NCBI RefSeq assembly: GCF_042662685.1
Contig: NZ_JBHSYO010000007.1
Location: forward strand, 310,001 to 374,000
Source of the DNA: Pseudobowmanella zhangzhouensis
GTDB lineage: Bacteria > Pseudomonadota > Gammaproteobacteria > Enterobacterales > Alteromonadaceae
Length of the DNA stretch: 64,000 bases
Direction of reading: 5' to 3'
How positions within the stretch are numbered: position 1 is the stretch's first letter; every line of letters begins with the position of its first letter. Positions 52,008 to 59,689 of this stretch are shown here, piece by piece. Under the pieces are notes generated by a model. That model saw nothing but the letters and a program-made list of their open reading frames with translations. It did not search any database and had not been told where the DNA came from. The translations under genes and the position numbers were made by a program.

Positions 52008-54029
52008 ATGAAATCCATGTCTCTGCAACGTAAGTTTATGCTTATCGTAGGCGGCAGCATTGCCGTCATGCTGTTTATCACTGCGTTTCTCACTGTCGGT
52101 TTTATCGGCGATAGCGCCAGAGTGAGAGTAGAACAGGAAGTGGTTGGTCTGGTGGAATTAGAAGCGCAGACCGTTGAAGAATTTTTTGCCACCTATGGCG
52201 GCGTTGCCCGCACATTCCTGAACAATCCATTCCTGCAGGACTTTTTCGCAAATCATCAACGGCGCGGGATAGCGCAGAACGCGATTCCGCAAAGCGAAAA
52301 TGTGTTTGCCATGTTCACCAACATCAGTTCCAGCGATGCCAATATTAAATCGGCGTTTTTTGGTACTGCACAAACCGGTGAATACTTTTATGAAGAAGGT
52401 ATCGTCGGTGTGGACTCGGATGGCCCGGACGCGGGTGATGTCACCAAAGGATATTTCACCACTAAGCGCCCATGGTTTAATACCGCGGTAGCGCAAGGCA
52501 AATTGTATGTGACGCCTCCGGCGGTGGACTCGCAGGATGGCTCAGTATCGGCGGTGGTACAGGCGCCCCTGTATAAAAACGGCACCTTACTGGGCGTCGG
52601 CGGGGTGGATATCCTGATCAGTACCATAGGCCAGGTCATCGATAAGATTCGTTATGACAATCAGGGCTTCGCCTTTGTGGTCGATGAACAGCAAAACCTG
52701 GTGTACTTCCCGAAACAAACAGAACCTTTTGAATTGAGTTCGCCGTTGGCGTCACTGGATACCGTATTGCGCGATACTGACGGCTTTGCCGAGTTAACCA
52801 ATGCAATTCGCGCAGGGAGCCAGGCATTTGTGCCGGTTAATTTCCACGGCGAGGAATATCTGGCGGTGTTTCGTCCAGCCAGCCTGAAAGACCCAAAAAT
52901 GGACTGGACGCTGGGCATGATGATACCGGCCAGTCTGATTCAGCAGCCGATTAATGCTGCCATCACCACATCTACGATCGTATCGTTTGTGATTATTTTG
53001 CTGATTACGGTGGTGACCTATTTCGCCAGCCGGGCGATCACCGGACCGCTAAAAGGCATGCGCAGAGCCATGGCGAAAATCGCCAGCGGTGAGGGGGATC
53101 TAACCCGTCGTCTGGAAGTGCGTAGCCATGATGAGATCGGCCAATTGGCCACCGAATTTAACCTGTTTACGGAAAAACTGCAGACGCTGATATCTGCCAC
53201 AGCAGTGCACACCCGTGATGTATCGCAGGCTGCCGACCGCCTCAAAGATGTGTCGAAACAAACCAGTCAGGAAATGCAGGTAGAACGCCAGCATGTTGAT
53301 ATGGTGTCCAGTGCGGTGACCCAGATGGCCACCACAGTGCAGGAAATCTCGCAAAATGCGGCCATGTCCAGTCAGGCAGCGGCAGAGGCCGATAAGCTGA
53401 CCCACAGCGGCAGTGAGCAGGCCAAAGAGGCGATGGCGGAGATTGCCAGTCTGGCCAGCAGTATCAATCAGGCGGCGGAAGTGGTCAGTGGCCTTGGAAA
53501 TGAATCGGAAAATATCGGCGCGGTGATTGATGTGATCAATAGTATCGCCGAGCAAACTAACCTTTTAGCACTCAACGCAGCCATTGAAGCCGCACGTGCC
53601 GGCGAACAGGGACGCGGCTTTGCTGTGGTGGCCGATGAAGTACGTTCGTTGGCAAGCCGTACTCAGGAGTCGACTGAAAATATCCGCCGAATGGTGGAAC
53701 GCCTGCAAAGCATGGCGCAGCAGGCCGATACCGTCATGCAGGATGGTAAACACAAATCTGATGTGGGCGTAGACAAGGCGCAGCAGGTGGTGACTTCATT
53801 GCAGGCGATAAGCGATGCGATTGGCTCAGTGCAGCATCAGTCCAGTCAGATTGCCGTGGCCACTGAGCAGCAAACCGTCGCCGCAGAAAGCATCAATAAA
53901 TCATTGCAGACCATCACTGGATTAAGTGATGGCACCTCTGCCCATGCCGAGCAACTGGCCACAGAAGCCGTGCAGCTAAGTGGTGTCGCCGGTGAGCTGC
54001 GCGAAATAGTCGGGCAATTTAAGATCTGA
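52008..54029 (+). CDS. Methyl-accepting chemotaxis protein with dCache sensor
   Basis: 673 residues from 52008; the frame is open to 51945 with ATGs at 51945, 51963 and 51996, and no start has a strong ribosome site. Parts: TM1 (about 12-33), periplasmic double-Cache domain (about 40-310), TM2 (about 320-342), HAMP (about 344-396) and the signalling domain with the conserved hairpin tip EQTNLLALNAAIEAARAGEQ. No C-terminal CheR-binding pentapeptide. The ligand is unknown; Cache chemoreceptors often sense amino acids or organic acids. A terminator follows. Confidence 0.9.
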   Translation: MKSMSLQRKFMLIVGGSIAVMLFITAFLTVGFIGDSARVRVEQEVVGLVELEAQTVEEFFATYGGVARTFLNNPFLQDFFANHQRRGIAQNAIPQSENVFAMFTNISSSDANIKSAFFGTAQTGEYFYEEGIVGVDSDGPDAGDVTKGYFTTKRPWFNTAVAQGKLYVTPPAVDSQDGSVSAVVQAPLYKNGTLLGVGGVDILISTIGQVIDKIRYDNQGFAFVVDEQQNLVYFPKQTEPFELSSPLASLDTVLRDTDGFAELTNAIRAGSQAFVPVNFHGEEYLAVFRPASLKDPKMDWTLGMMIPASLIQQPINAAITTSTIVSFVIILLITVVTYFASRAITGPLKGMRRAMAKIASGEGDLTRRLEVRSHDEIGQLATEFNLFTEKLQTLISATAVHTRDVSQAADRLKDVSKQTSQEMQVERQHVDMVSSAVTQMATTVQEISQNAAMSSQAAAEADKLTHSGSEQAKEAMAEIASLASSINQAAEVVSGLGNESENIGAVIDVINSIAEQTNLLALNAAIEAARAGEQGRGFAVVADEVRSLASRTQESTENIRRMVERLQSMAQQADTVMQDGKHKSDVGVDKAQQVVTSLQAISDAIGSVQHQSSQIAVATEQQTVAAESINKSLQTITGLSDGTSAHAEQLATEAVQLSGVAGELREIVGQFKI

Positions 54030-54037
54030 TAGACAGT

Positions 54038-54064
54038 CCGGCGTATTCATTACGCCGGTTTTTT
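54038..54064 (+). terminator. Terminator after the chemoreceptor gene
   Basis: CCGGCGTA (54038-54045) / TACGCCGG (54051-54058), 5-nt loop, followed by six T. Its end touches the stop of the convergent methyltransferase gene. Confidence 0.88.
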
Positions 54065-54662
54065 AAGACTTGGTCGCCACCACCTGGACCACCGCGCTTT
54101 CGCCATGGTGGTACTGGCCTTCCTGAATTTCTCGTACGGTTTCATGACCGATTACAAAGTCCAATCCGGACAGTTCAAATTTCAGTGCGTTGAGGGTCAT
54201 CAGCATCTCAGCCTGTTGCGCTGGCGGGCCACCGACTCCCGAGGTGGCTAATTGTGCCGGGGTGTAGGCTTCGAGGATAAACACACCATGGGGTTTCAGG
54301 CTTCTCACCAGTCGGCGGTGTAAATGTCCTCTGGGCTCGGCGGGCAGATGGGCAAAAATAGAGATAACCCCATCCCAATAATTGCTGCCGGGATCAAACT
54401 GGGTCAGATCCGCTTGCGCGGTGGTTAAGCTGACGCCTCTTTCACTAGCGAGGCGCTGGGCTTTTTGCAAGCCAACCACGGATAAATCCACGGAGGTAAC
54501 ATCAAAGCCTTGCTGGGCAAGGAATACACCATTACGCCCTTCGCCATCGGCTAAGCACAGGACTTTGCCACCTGGAGGAATGCGGGTGAACTGGGCACGT
54601 AAAAAGTCATTGGGCTCGGTGCCATAAGCGAAGCCATCCTGTGCGTAGCGTTCATCCCACAT
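54063..54662 (-). CDS. Class I SAM-dependent methyltransferase (TehB-like)
   Basis: 199 residues. MWDERYAQDGFAYGTEPNDFL at the start resembles the TehB / thiopurine methyltransferase group. Motif I is VLCLADGEGRNGVFLA, and VDLS follows as the acidic end of strand 2. It lacks membrane or RNA-binding parts. The substrate could be a small molecule such as tellurite, a thiol or a similar acceptor; this cannot be decided. It lies 11 bp downstream of the CvfB-like gene and may be co-transcribed with it. Confidence 0.75.
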   Translation of the reverse strand: MWDERYAQDGFAYGTEPNDFLRAQFTRIPPGGKVLCLADGEGRNGVFLAQQGFDVTSVDLSVVGLQKAQRLASERGVSLTTAQADLTQFDPGSNYWDGVISIFAHLPAEPRGHLHRRLVRSLKPHGVFILEAYTPAQLATSGVGGPPAQQAEMLMTLNALKFELSGLDFVIGHETVREIQEGQYHHGESAVVQVVATKS

Positions 54663-54673
54663 GGGTCACTCCA

Positions 54674-55507
54674 TTAATCCAGTAAACGAATCTCGGTTTT
54701 GCTCAGGCTGATTTTTTGTTGTTTATACAACGCGCCTATGGCCTTTTTGTAATCCCCTTTGCTGACCCCGAACACCCGGTAAATCAGGTTTGGATCGGCC
54801 TTGTCGGTGATCGCGGACACGCCACCCTGTTCGGCCAGATGCTGGAGGATTTTATCACTGAGCTCATCGCGGTCCTGGCCAGCAGGAGCGCGCAGGGTCA
54901 GATCAATTTTGCCATCCGGGCGAATTTGCTTGATATAGCCACTGACGGATTCACCAATACGCAGGCGCTGAAAGACGTCATCCTGATACAAGAGACCCAG
55001 AGAATGGTTATTCACAACCGCTTTGTAGCCTAAGTCAGAACGGCCGCAAATCAATAAGTTAACCTTTTCACCTGCTTGGAAATAGACATTCTTTTCACGC
55101 AGATGCTGGTGCAGTTTGCTGGAGCCGGTCAGGCGCCCATCCCGTTCATCCAGGTACGGCACAACCACGTAGGATTTGCCCACTTCCATGGGTTTATCCT
55201 GCTGCTTTTTCGGTACAAACAGGTCTTTATCCAGGCCCCAGTCGACAAATGCGCCACCCGGGTTAGTGCCGACCACTTTGACATACCCACACTCGCCAAC
55301 CTGCATCACCGGCATACGCGTGGTGGCGGTTAGTTGTCCATCATGATCCTGATATACAAATACTGTCAGGGCATCGCCCACATTGGCGTCTTCAGGTAGC
55401 TGCGACAATGGCAGCATAATCCGCTCCCCATCCTCACAGATCAGATAGGCACCGTAGGGGATTTCCTCATCGAAGGTCAGGGTTTGTGATTTACCGATTT
55501 GCAGCAT
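54674..55507 (-). CDS. CvfB/YitL-family S1 RNA-binding protein
   Basis: 277 residues with three S1-like modules (about 5-65, 70-140, 145-215) and a C-terminal winged-helix domain (about 225-277, ending in ISLSKTEIRLLD). This is the CvfB architecture. In Staphylococcus CvfB binds RNA and affects virulence genes; the role in Gammaproteobacteria is unknown. First gene of a probable two-gene unit with the downstream methyltransferase. Confidence 0.83.
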   Translation of the reverse strand: MLQIGKSQTLTFDEEIPYGAYLICEDGERIMLPLSQLPEDANVGDALTVFVYQDHDGQLTATTRMPVMQVGECGYVKVVGTNPGGAFVDWGLDKDLFVPKKQQDKPMEVGKSYVVVPYLDERDGRLTGSSKLHQHLREKNVYFQAGEKVNLLICGRSDLGYKAVVNNHSLGLLYQDDVFQRLRIGESVSGYIKQIRPDGKIDLTLRAPAGQDRDELSDKILQHLAEQGGVSAITDKADPNLIYRVFGVSKGDYKKAIGALYKQQKISLSKTEIRLLD

Positions 55508-55577
55508 GTCAGTGTGGATCCAAAGTAAAAAAGCCCGTCATGGTGTTGCTATATGCTAGCCCTGTCAAAGCATTTTT

Positions 55578-55603
55578 GCCTGCCACAAATGAAAGTGGCA
55601 GGC
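55578..55603. terminator. Terminator-like hairpin
   Basis: GCCTGCCAC (55578-55586) / GTGGCAGGC (55595-55603), 8-nt loop, just past the stop of the XRE gene. It has no T-run in the minus direction, so it may act as a transcript-end stabiliser instead. Confidence 0.45.
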
Positions 55604-55613
55604 TGTCCGGTTT

Positions 55614-56321
55614 TTAGAACGCTGGCTGAGCCATATCGCAGGTTTTCAGTTTCAGGCTCAGAGGTCTGAAAAGCCCTTCGCCCAGCACCGCTGCATACAA
55701 CAACACTATAAGGTTCACTGCATAGGCCCGGTGAAGTAAAAAGTTTTCGAAGGTATCAATGTTGCCGTGAATCGAAATAGAACCGATCAATAAACCAATA
55801 ACTGCTCCGCCGTAACAAAACTTGCGCTGGCTGGCATACACAGTGGCCAGATACTTCGCCTGTTGCCCGCCGACCATCTCGTCGCTAAACAGATATCTCA
55901 GGCAACTCAGGGATTTGAGCATGCCATTGGTACCGAAGGTGATAATAGTGGAGGCATAGACAAACAGTATTAAATACAATGCTGATGGGCCATCCAAAAA
56001 GAAATAGGCATCGGCGCCAAGCCACATCAACATGCCAATTGCGCCGGAAATCACGGCTAATGCGATACTATTCTTCACAATGTTTTTCCTCGTCCAGTTA
56101 ACTTCAATATCAGTTGACGTTGCCTGTAATGCCTGAGGAGATAAATCAAATACTGCCGCTATGGCCAGAGTGGTTTCAGCCGAGGCGTTGCCATCCGCTT
56201 CGATACGTTGAATGGTACGCACCGATAATCCACTAGCTTTGGCTAACACCTCTTGCGACCAGCCTTTATCTAAGCGCAGGGTTTTTAATTTCGTCGTTGA
56301 GAGCCGCAACCTAATCTCCAA
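55614..56321 (-). CDS. Membrane-anchored XRE-family regulator
   Basis: 235 residues. The N-terminal helix-turn-helix (about 10-62, LRLDKGWSQEVLAKASGLSVRTIQRIE) is of the Xre/Cro type. The rest has four hydrophobic helices (about 84-106, 115-135, 170-190, 202-222) and no known ligand domain, so a DNA-binding domain appears to be tethered to the inner membrane. Monocistronic, with about 200 bp upstream. Target genes cannot be inferred; the membrane part could sense a membrane state directly. Confidence 0.78.
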   Translation of the reverse strand: MEIRLRLSTTKLKTLRLDKGWSQEVLAKASGLSVRTIQRIEADGNASAETTLAIAAVFDLSPQALQATSTDIEVNWTRKNIVKNSIALAVISGAIGMLMWLGADAYFFLDGPSALYLILFVYASTIITFGTNGMLKSLSCLRYLFSDEMVGGQQAKYLATVYASQRKFCYGGAVIGLLIGSISIHGNIDTFENFLLHRAYAVNLIVLLYAAVLGEGLFRPLSLKLKTCDMAQPAF

Positions 56322-56525
56322 TAACGTTAACAGACAACGGGGCGAGTATTGTCATCGGCGTGCCGGATACCAGAATTATATAACGACTTTCCCCCGACAC
56401 TACACGACAATCCTTTAAAATCAGCCAGTTAGAGAACAAAGGTGGAATAGAAAAGTCCGTGGTAAATCAGTCATCAGTGTCCCGGTATAGCGACAAAAGG
56501 CTAAAAAGGTTAGTTGTATCCGTGA

Positions 56526-57191
56526 TTACGACAGGTTCGCCTGAAGTTGCCAGCTTGACTGGCCGCTGGCCCAATACTTACGTTCAAACGGGGTAAAGGC
56601 CTCGTCATCGCGGTATTCAGAAATATCACTTTTAACCTGCAGACATTGCAGCGCGTTGGCAAATTCCTGAATGTAGGTCTGCCAGTTACTGCGCACCGTT
56701 AAATGGCCGCCCAGCGCGACCAAATCCACGAATGCAGGGTGGCCATGCCAGCGCTTTTGTAGCTGACTTTTTTTCGGGTAAGGATTGGGATATAGCAGAT
56801 AATGTTGGCTGATTTGCCAGTTGGCTTGTTTTGCTAACCGCCAGAAATCCCCCACATCGGCGCGCAGTAACAGGGCATTGGCCGGCGCCTCGCCGAAGTG
56901 ACCAGTGTGTTTATCCAGCCGGTGTGCGGATTTATCGATGCCAATGACCCGTGCGTGGGGATGTAACTTAGCCAGTCGATGGGTGCTTTCGCCAATCCCG
57001 CAACAGGCGTCAAGAATAAGGTCGCCCTGCCAGTCGGCCAGCCACTCACCTGCCTGCTCAAATGCCTGCAGGGTGTGTTCACTGACCGGCTTCTGGTTGG
57101 GATGGGCCAGATGACGTGCCACCACCTTGGCCACATCGGGATGTGGCCCTTGCTGATTAGAGGTCACCCAGCGTGAATTACCATCGCTCAT
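56526..57191 (-). CDS. TrmB-like methyltransferase, divergent
   Basis: 221 residues. Motif I DACCGIG (61-67) and GIDKS follow the TrmB layout, and the catalytic-region motif reads YPNPYPKKSQLQKRW (134-148) where TrmB has PDPWPKKRHHKRR-type residues. The Asp of PDP is replaced by Asn. It could still methylate tRNA G46 or could be a paralogue with another RNA substrate; a canonical trmB usually lies next to other genes elsewhere. The ATG overlaps the stop of the ABC permease gene by one base (TAATG). Confidence 0.7.
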   Translation of the reverse strand: MSDGNSRWVTSNQQGPHPDVAKVVARHLAHPNQKPVSEHTLQAFEQAGEWLADWQGDLILDACCGIGESTHRLAKLHPHARVIGIDKSAHRLDKHTGHFGEAPANALLLRADVGDFWRLAKQANWQISQHYLLYPNPYPKKSQLQKRWHGHPAFVDLVALGGHLTVRSNWQTYIQEFANALQCLQVKSDISEYRDDEAFTPFERKYWASGQSSWQLQANLS

Positions 57192-57961
57192 TAGCTGCGA
57201 ATGCCCACGCCGCGGTTAATCAGTGTCCAGGCAATGCCAAACAACAGCACATTAAAGCCCAGCAGCAAAGCCATAGATACGCTGAAGCTGACATCGGCAT
57301 GACCCAGAAATCCGAAGCGGAAACCGTCGACCATATATACGATAGGATTGGCTTTGCTGACCGCCTGCCAGAATGGTGGTAACAGCGACAGGCTATAGAA
57401 CACACCACCCAGATAGGTCAGCGGGGTTAACACAAAGGTGGGCACGATACTGATATCATCAAAGGTCTTGGCGTAAACCGCATTAATCAGGCCCGCGCAG
57501 GAAAACAGCGTCGCGGTTAGCAGCAGTGTCAACGCAATGGCCAGCGGGTTGTAAATAGACAAGTCCACAAACAGCATCGACACGCTGGTCACAATGATGC
57601 CAATCAACAAGGCACGCGCCACCCCGCCGCCCACATAACCGGCAATGATCACCCAGTTAGGCACTGGCGCAACCAGCAACTCTTCAACGTTGCGCTGAAA
57701 CTTGGCGCTGAAAAATGATGATGACACGTTGGCATAACTGTTGGTAATCACTGCCATCATAATCAGGCCGGGGACGATAAACTCCATGTAGCTAAAGCCG
57801 TTCATCTCGCCAATCCGGCTACCGATCAGGTTGCCGAAGATCACAAAATACAGCGTCATGGTGATAGCGGGGGGCACCAGGGTCTGTACCCAGATGCGCA
57901 TAAAACGGGTGATTTCTTTGATCCAGATAGTGCGCAGCGCGACGAAGGTTGGATTAGCCAT
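57191..57961 (-). CDS. ABC-2 type exporter permease, YadH-like
   Basis: 256 residues with six membrane helices and the ABC-2 membrane signature region (VPNWVIIAGYVGGGVARALLIG and LTPLTYLGGVFYSL). It overlaps the ATPase gene by eight bases. Family members export drugs or polysaccharide precursors; the E. coli YadGH substrate is not known. Confidence 0.88.
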   Translation of the reverse strand: MANPTFVALRTIWIKEITRFMRIWVQTLVPPAITMTLYFVIFGNLIGSRIGEMNGFSYMEFIVPGLIMMAVITNSYANVSSSFFSAKFQRNVEELLVAPVPNWVIIAGYVGGGVARALLIGIIVTSVSMLFVDLSIYNPLAIALTLLLTATLFSCAGLINAVYAKTFDDISIVPTFVLTPLTYLGGVFYSLSLLPPFWQAVSKANPIVYMVDGFRFGFLGHADVSFSVSMALLLGFNVLLFGIAWTLINRGVGIRS

Positions 57962-58886
57962 GGCTCACCTCCGGTTTACGGCCGTTTTGTAACAGGGTCA
58001 TAAACAACTCTTCCAGTCGGTTGGCTTTGTTGCGCATGCTCAGTACCTGAATACCTTGCTCGCTAAGCTGACTAAACACCGGATTTAACCCATCCTGTTT
58101 GGCGACATCCACTTCCAGGGTGTGGTTATCCAGCAGGCGGCAGGTGAAGCCTGCCAGCGTCGGCGTGTTATCGGTCGGTGCTAAATCAAGAATAAAAGTT
58201 TCCATATTGAGTTTGGCCAGCAAGGATTTCATGCTGGTGTTTTCCACAATCTGCCCTTTATCGATAATCGCGATATTGCGACACAGCATCTCAGCCTCTT
58301 CCAAATAATGGGTAGTGAGAATGATAGTGATGCCCTGTTCGTTGATTTTCTTAAGGAATTCCCACATAGAACGGCGAATCTCAATATCCACCCCAGCAGT
58401 AGGCTCATCAAGAATAAGTATTTTCGGTTCATGCATCAGGGCGCGGGCGATCATTAAGCGCCGTTTCATCCCACCCGACAGGGTACGTGCTGCACTATCG
58501 CGTTTTTCCCACAAATCTAATTGTTTGAGATACTTTTCTGCCCGTTGTTTGGCGATGTGGCGGGGTACGCCGTAATAGCCAGCCTGATTCACAACAATCT
58601 GCAGCAGAGTTTCAAACTGATTAAAATTAAACTCCTGAGGTACCAGCCCGATGCTGGCCTTGGCGCGGACTAAATCGGTATCCACCGAGTGACCATCGAC
58701 CAGTACCGTACCGGCGGATTTGTTCACCAACGAGGCGATAATGCCGATGGTGGTGGATTTGCCTGCGCCGTTGGGACCGAGCAGAGCGAAAAAATCACCC
58801 TGGCGGACGTTGAGGTCAATACCTTTGAGGGCTTGGGTGCCACCTGCATAAGTCTTCTGCAGGCCACTGATTTCAAGGGCGTTCAT
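57954..58886 (-). CDS. ABC exporter ATP-binding protein, YadG-like
   Basis: 310 residues. Walker A GPNGAGKST, signature LSGGMKRRLMIARAL, Walker B ILILDEPTAGVD and a C-terminal extension (about 225-310) typical of ABC-2 export ATPases. It is the first gene of an operon with the permease and the TrmB-like gene, and a terminator upstream isolates it from the exonuclease gene. Confidence 0.9.
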   Translation of the reverse strand: MNALEISGLQKTYAGGTQALKGIDLNVRQGDFFALLGPNGAGKSTTIGIIASLVNKSAGTVLVDGHSVDTDLVRAKASIGLVPQEFNFNQFETLLQIVVNQAGYYGVPRHIAKQRAEKYLKQLDLWEKRDSAARTLSGGMKRRLMIARALMHEPKILILDEPTAGVDIEIRRSMWEFLKKINEQGITIILTTHYLEEAEMLCRNIAIIDKGQIVENTSMKSLLAKLNMETFILDLAPTDNTPTLAGFTCRLLDNHTLEVDVAKQDGLNPVFSQLSEQGIQVLSMRNKANRLEELFMTLLQNGRKPEVSHG

Positions 58887-58903
58887 AGTGTCCTTATGGG
58901 ATT

Positions 58904-58936
58904 AAAAAAGTCGCCCCGTTACGGGTAACAGGGCGA
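58904..58936 (-). terminator. Terminator after the exonuclease gene
   Basis: TCGCCC (58911-58916) and GTTA (58918-58921) pair with TAAC (58926-58929) and GGGCGA (58931-58936), one mismatch, 4-nt loop. On the minus strand the stem is followed by six T (58905-58910 complement). Confidence 0.8.
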
Positions 58937-58979
58937 AATTATCGGTTAACAGTGCACATGGTGGTGCAGAGGGGCATTT

Positions 58980-59474
58980 TCAACCGGCAGCTGCTGCCTG
59001 TGCATTGGTTTGCTGACGACTGACCAGCCAGGTGTTTTGAATCAGATCCGCATCGGCACTGGCACGGTGGCGAGCCTGAGGCCAACGTTCAGTAAGGTCT
59101 TGTTTAATCGCATGCCACACCACCATTTGTGGTTCACTCAGTACCATTTCCAGCGCACTGAAGGTAAAGGTAGGTTGCATGCCGCAGGCTTCATACAATT
59201 TAATCAGCCAGGGATTGTCCACCACCCAACCATCGGAATAGACACTACGGTCTTTGAGCAGGTGATTGAGATCTTCGCAAACCTGACGCGGGTCAACCCC
59301 ATGTTGGGCAAGGATCTCACGGCTGATACCGTGCAAGGCCTCGGCCTCGCTGTCCCAATGAGTCCAGTGTTCAAATGGTTTGATCAGGCGGCAGTAACGT
59401 GTGCCATCGCTGATGGCAACGCCAATCTCGATAGGGTAGCTGTTAGCACCAAAGCCACTGGCTTCGATATCCAT
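58980..59474 (-). CDS. DEDDh 3'-5' exonuclease (DnaQ-like)
   Basis: 164 residues. MDIEASGFG supplies the first two acidic residues (D2, E4), DGWVVDN the third, and HRASADAD the catalytic His and last Asp, so the DEDDh set is complete. The frame is open for some codons upstream without another ATG, so a non-ATG start adding a few residues is possible. It is similar to oligoribonuclease-size enzymes or stand-alone DnaQ homologues; the role (RNA or DNA trimming) is not decided. Confidence 0.8.
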   Translation of the reverse strand: MDIEASGFGANSYPIEIGVAISDGTRYCRLIKPFEHWTHWDSEAEALHGISREILAQHGVDPRQVCEDLNHLLKDRSVYSDGWVVDNPWLIKLYEACGMQPTFTFSALEMVLSEPQMVVWHAIKQDLTERWPQARHRASADADLIQNTWLVSRQQTNAQAAAAG

Positions 59475-59645
59475 AATGGTTGGAATAAATGACCGGTTGA
59501 TGACGCCTCTCCAGCGGGTGATTTATGTTTTCACATTACGCCAACTTGCTGAATTTGCAACCAAACTCATGATGTTTTTTATTTGCAGCCGCTGGGCTGA
59601 GAAAGAGGCTTCACCGCAATGGCAACAGGGCGCCATTGAAGCCAT

Positions 59646-59681
59646 AAAAACCGCAGCCTGAACGCGACATTCAGACTGCGG
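59646..59681 (-). terminator. Terminator after the choice-of-anchor-I gene
   Basis: CCGCAG (59651-59656) and CTGAA (59658-59662) pair with TTCAG (59670-59674) and CTGCGG (59676-59681), one mismatch, 7-nt loop. Read on the minus strand it is followed by TTTTTAT. A 13-bp palindrome at 59683-59695 overlaps the stop codon just before it. Confidence 0.72.
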
Positions 59682-59689
59682 GCGCTAAG

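Noticed and set aside
59476..59661. Plus-strand ORF of 61 residues between the exonuclease and choice-of-anchor-I genes
   Set aside because: Its codons look plausible, but its 3' end lies in the terminator stem of the neighbouring minus-strand gene and it has no ribosome site; it is probably spurious.
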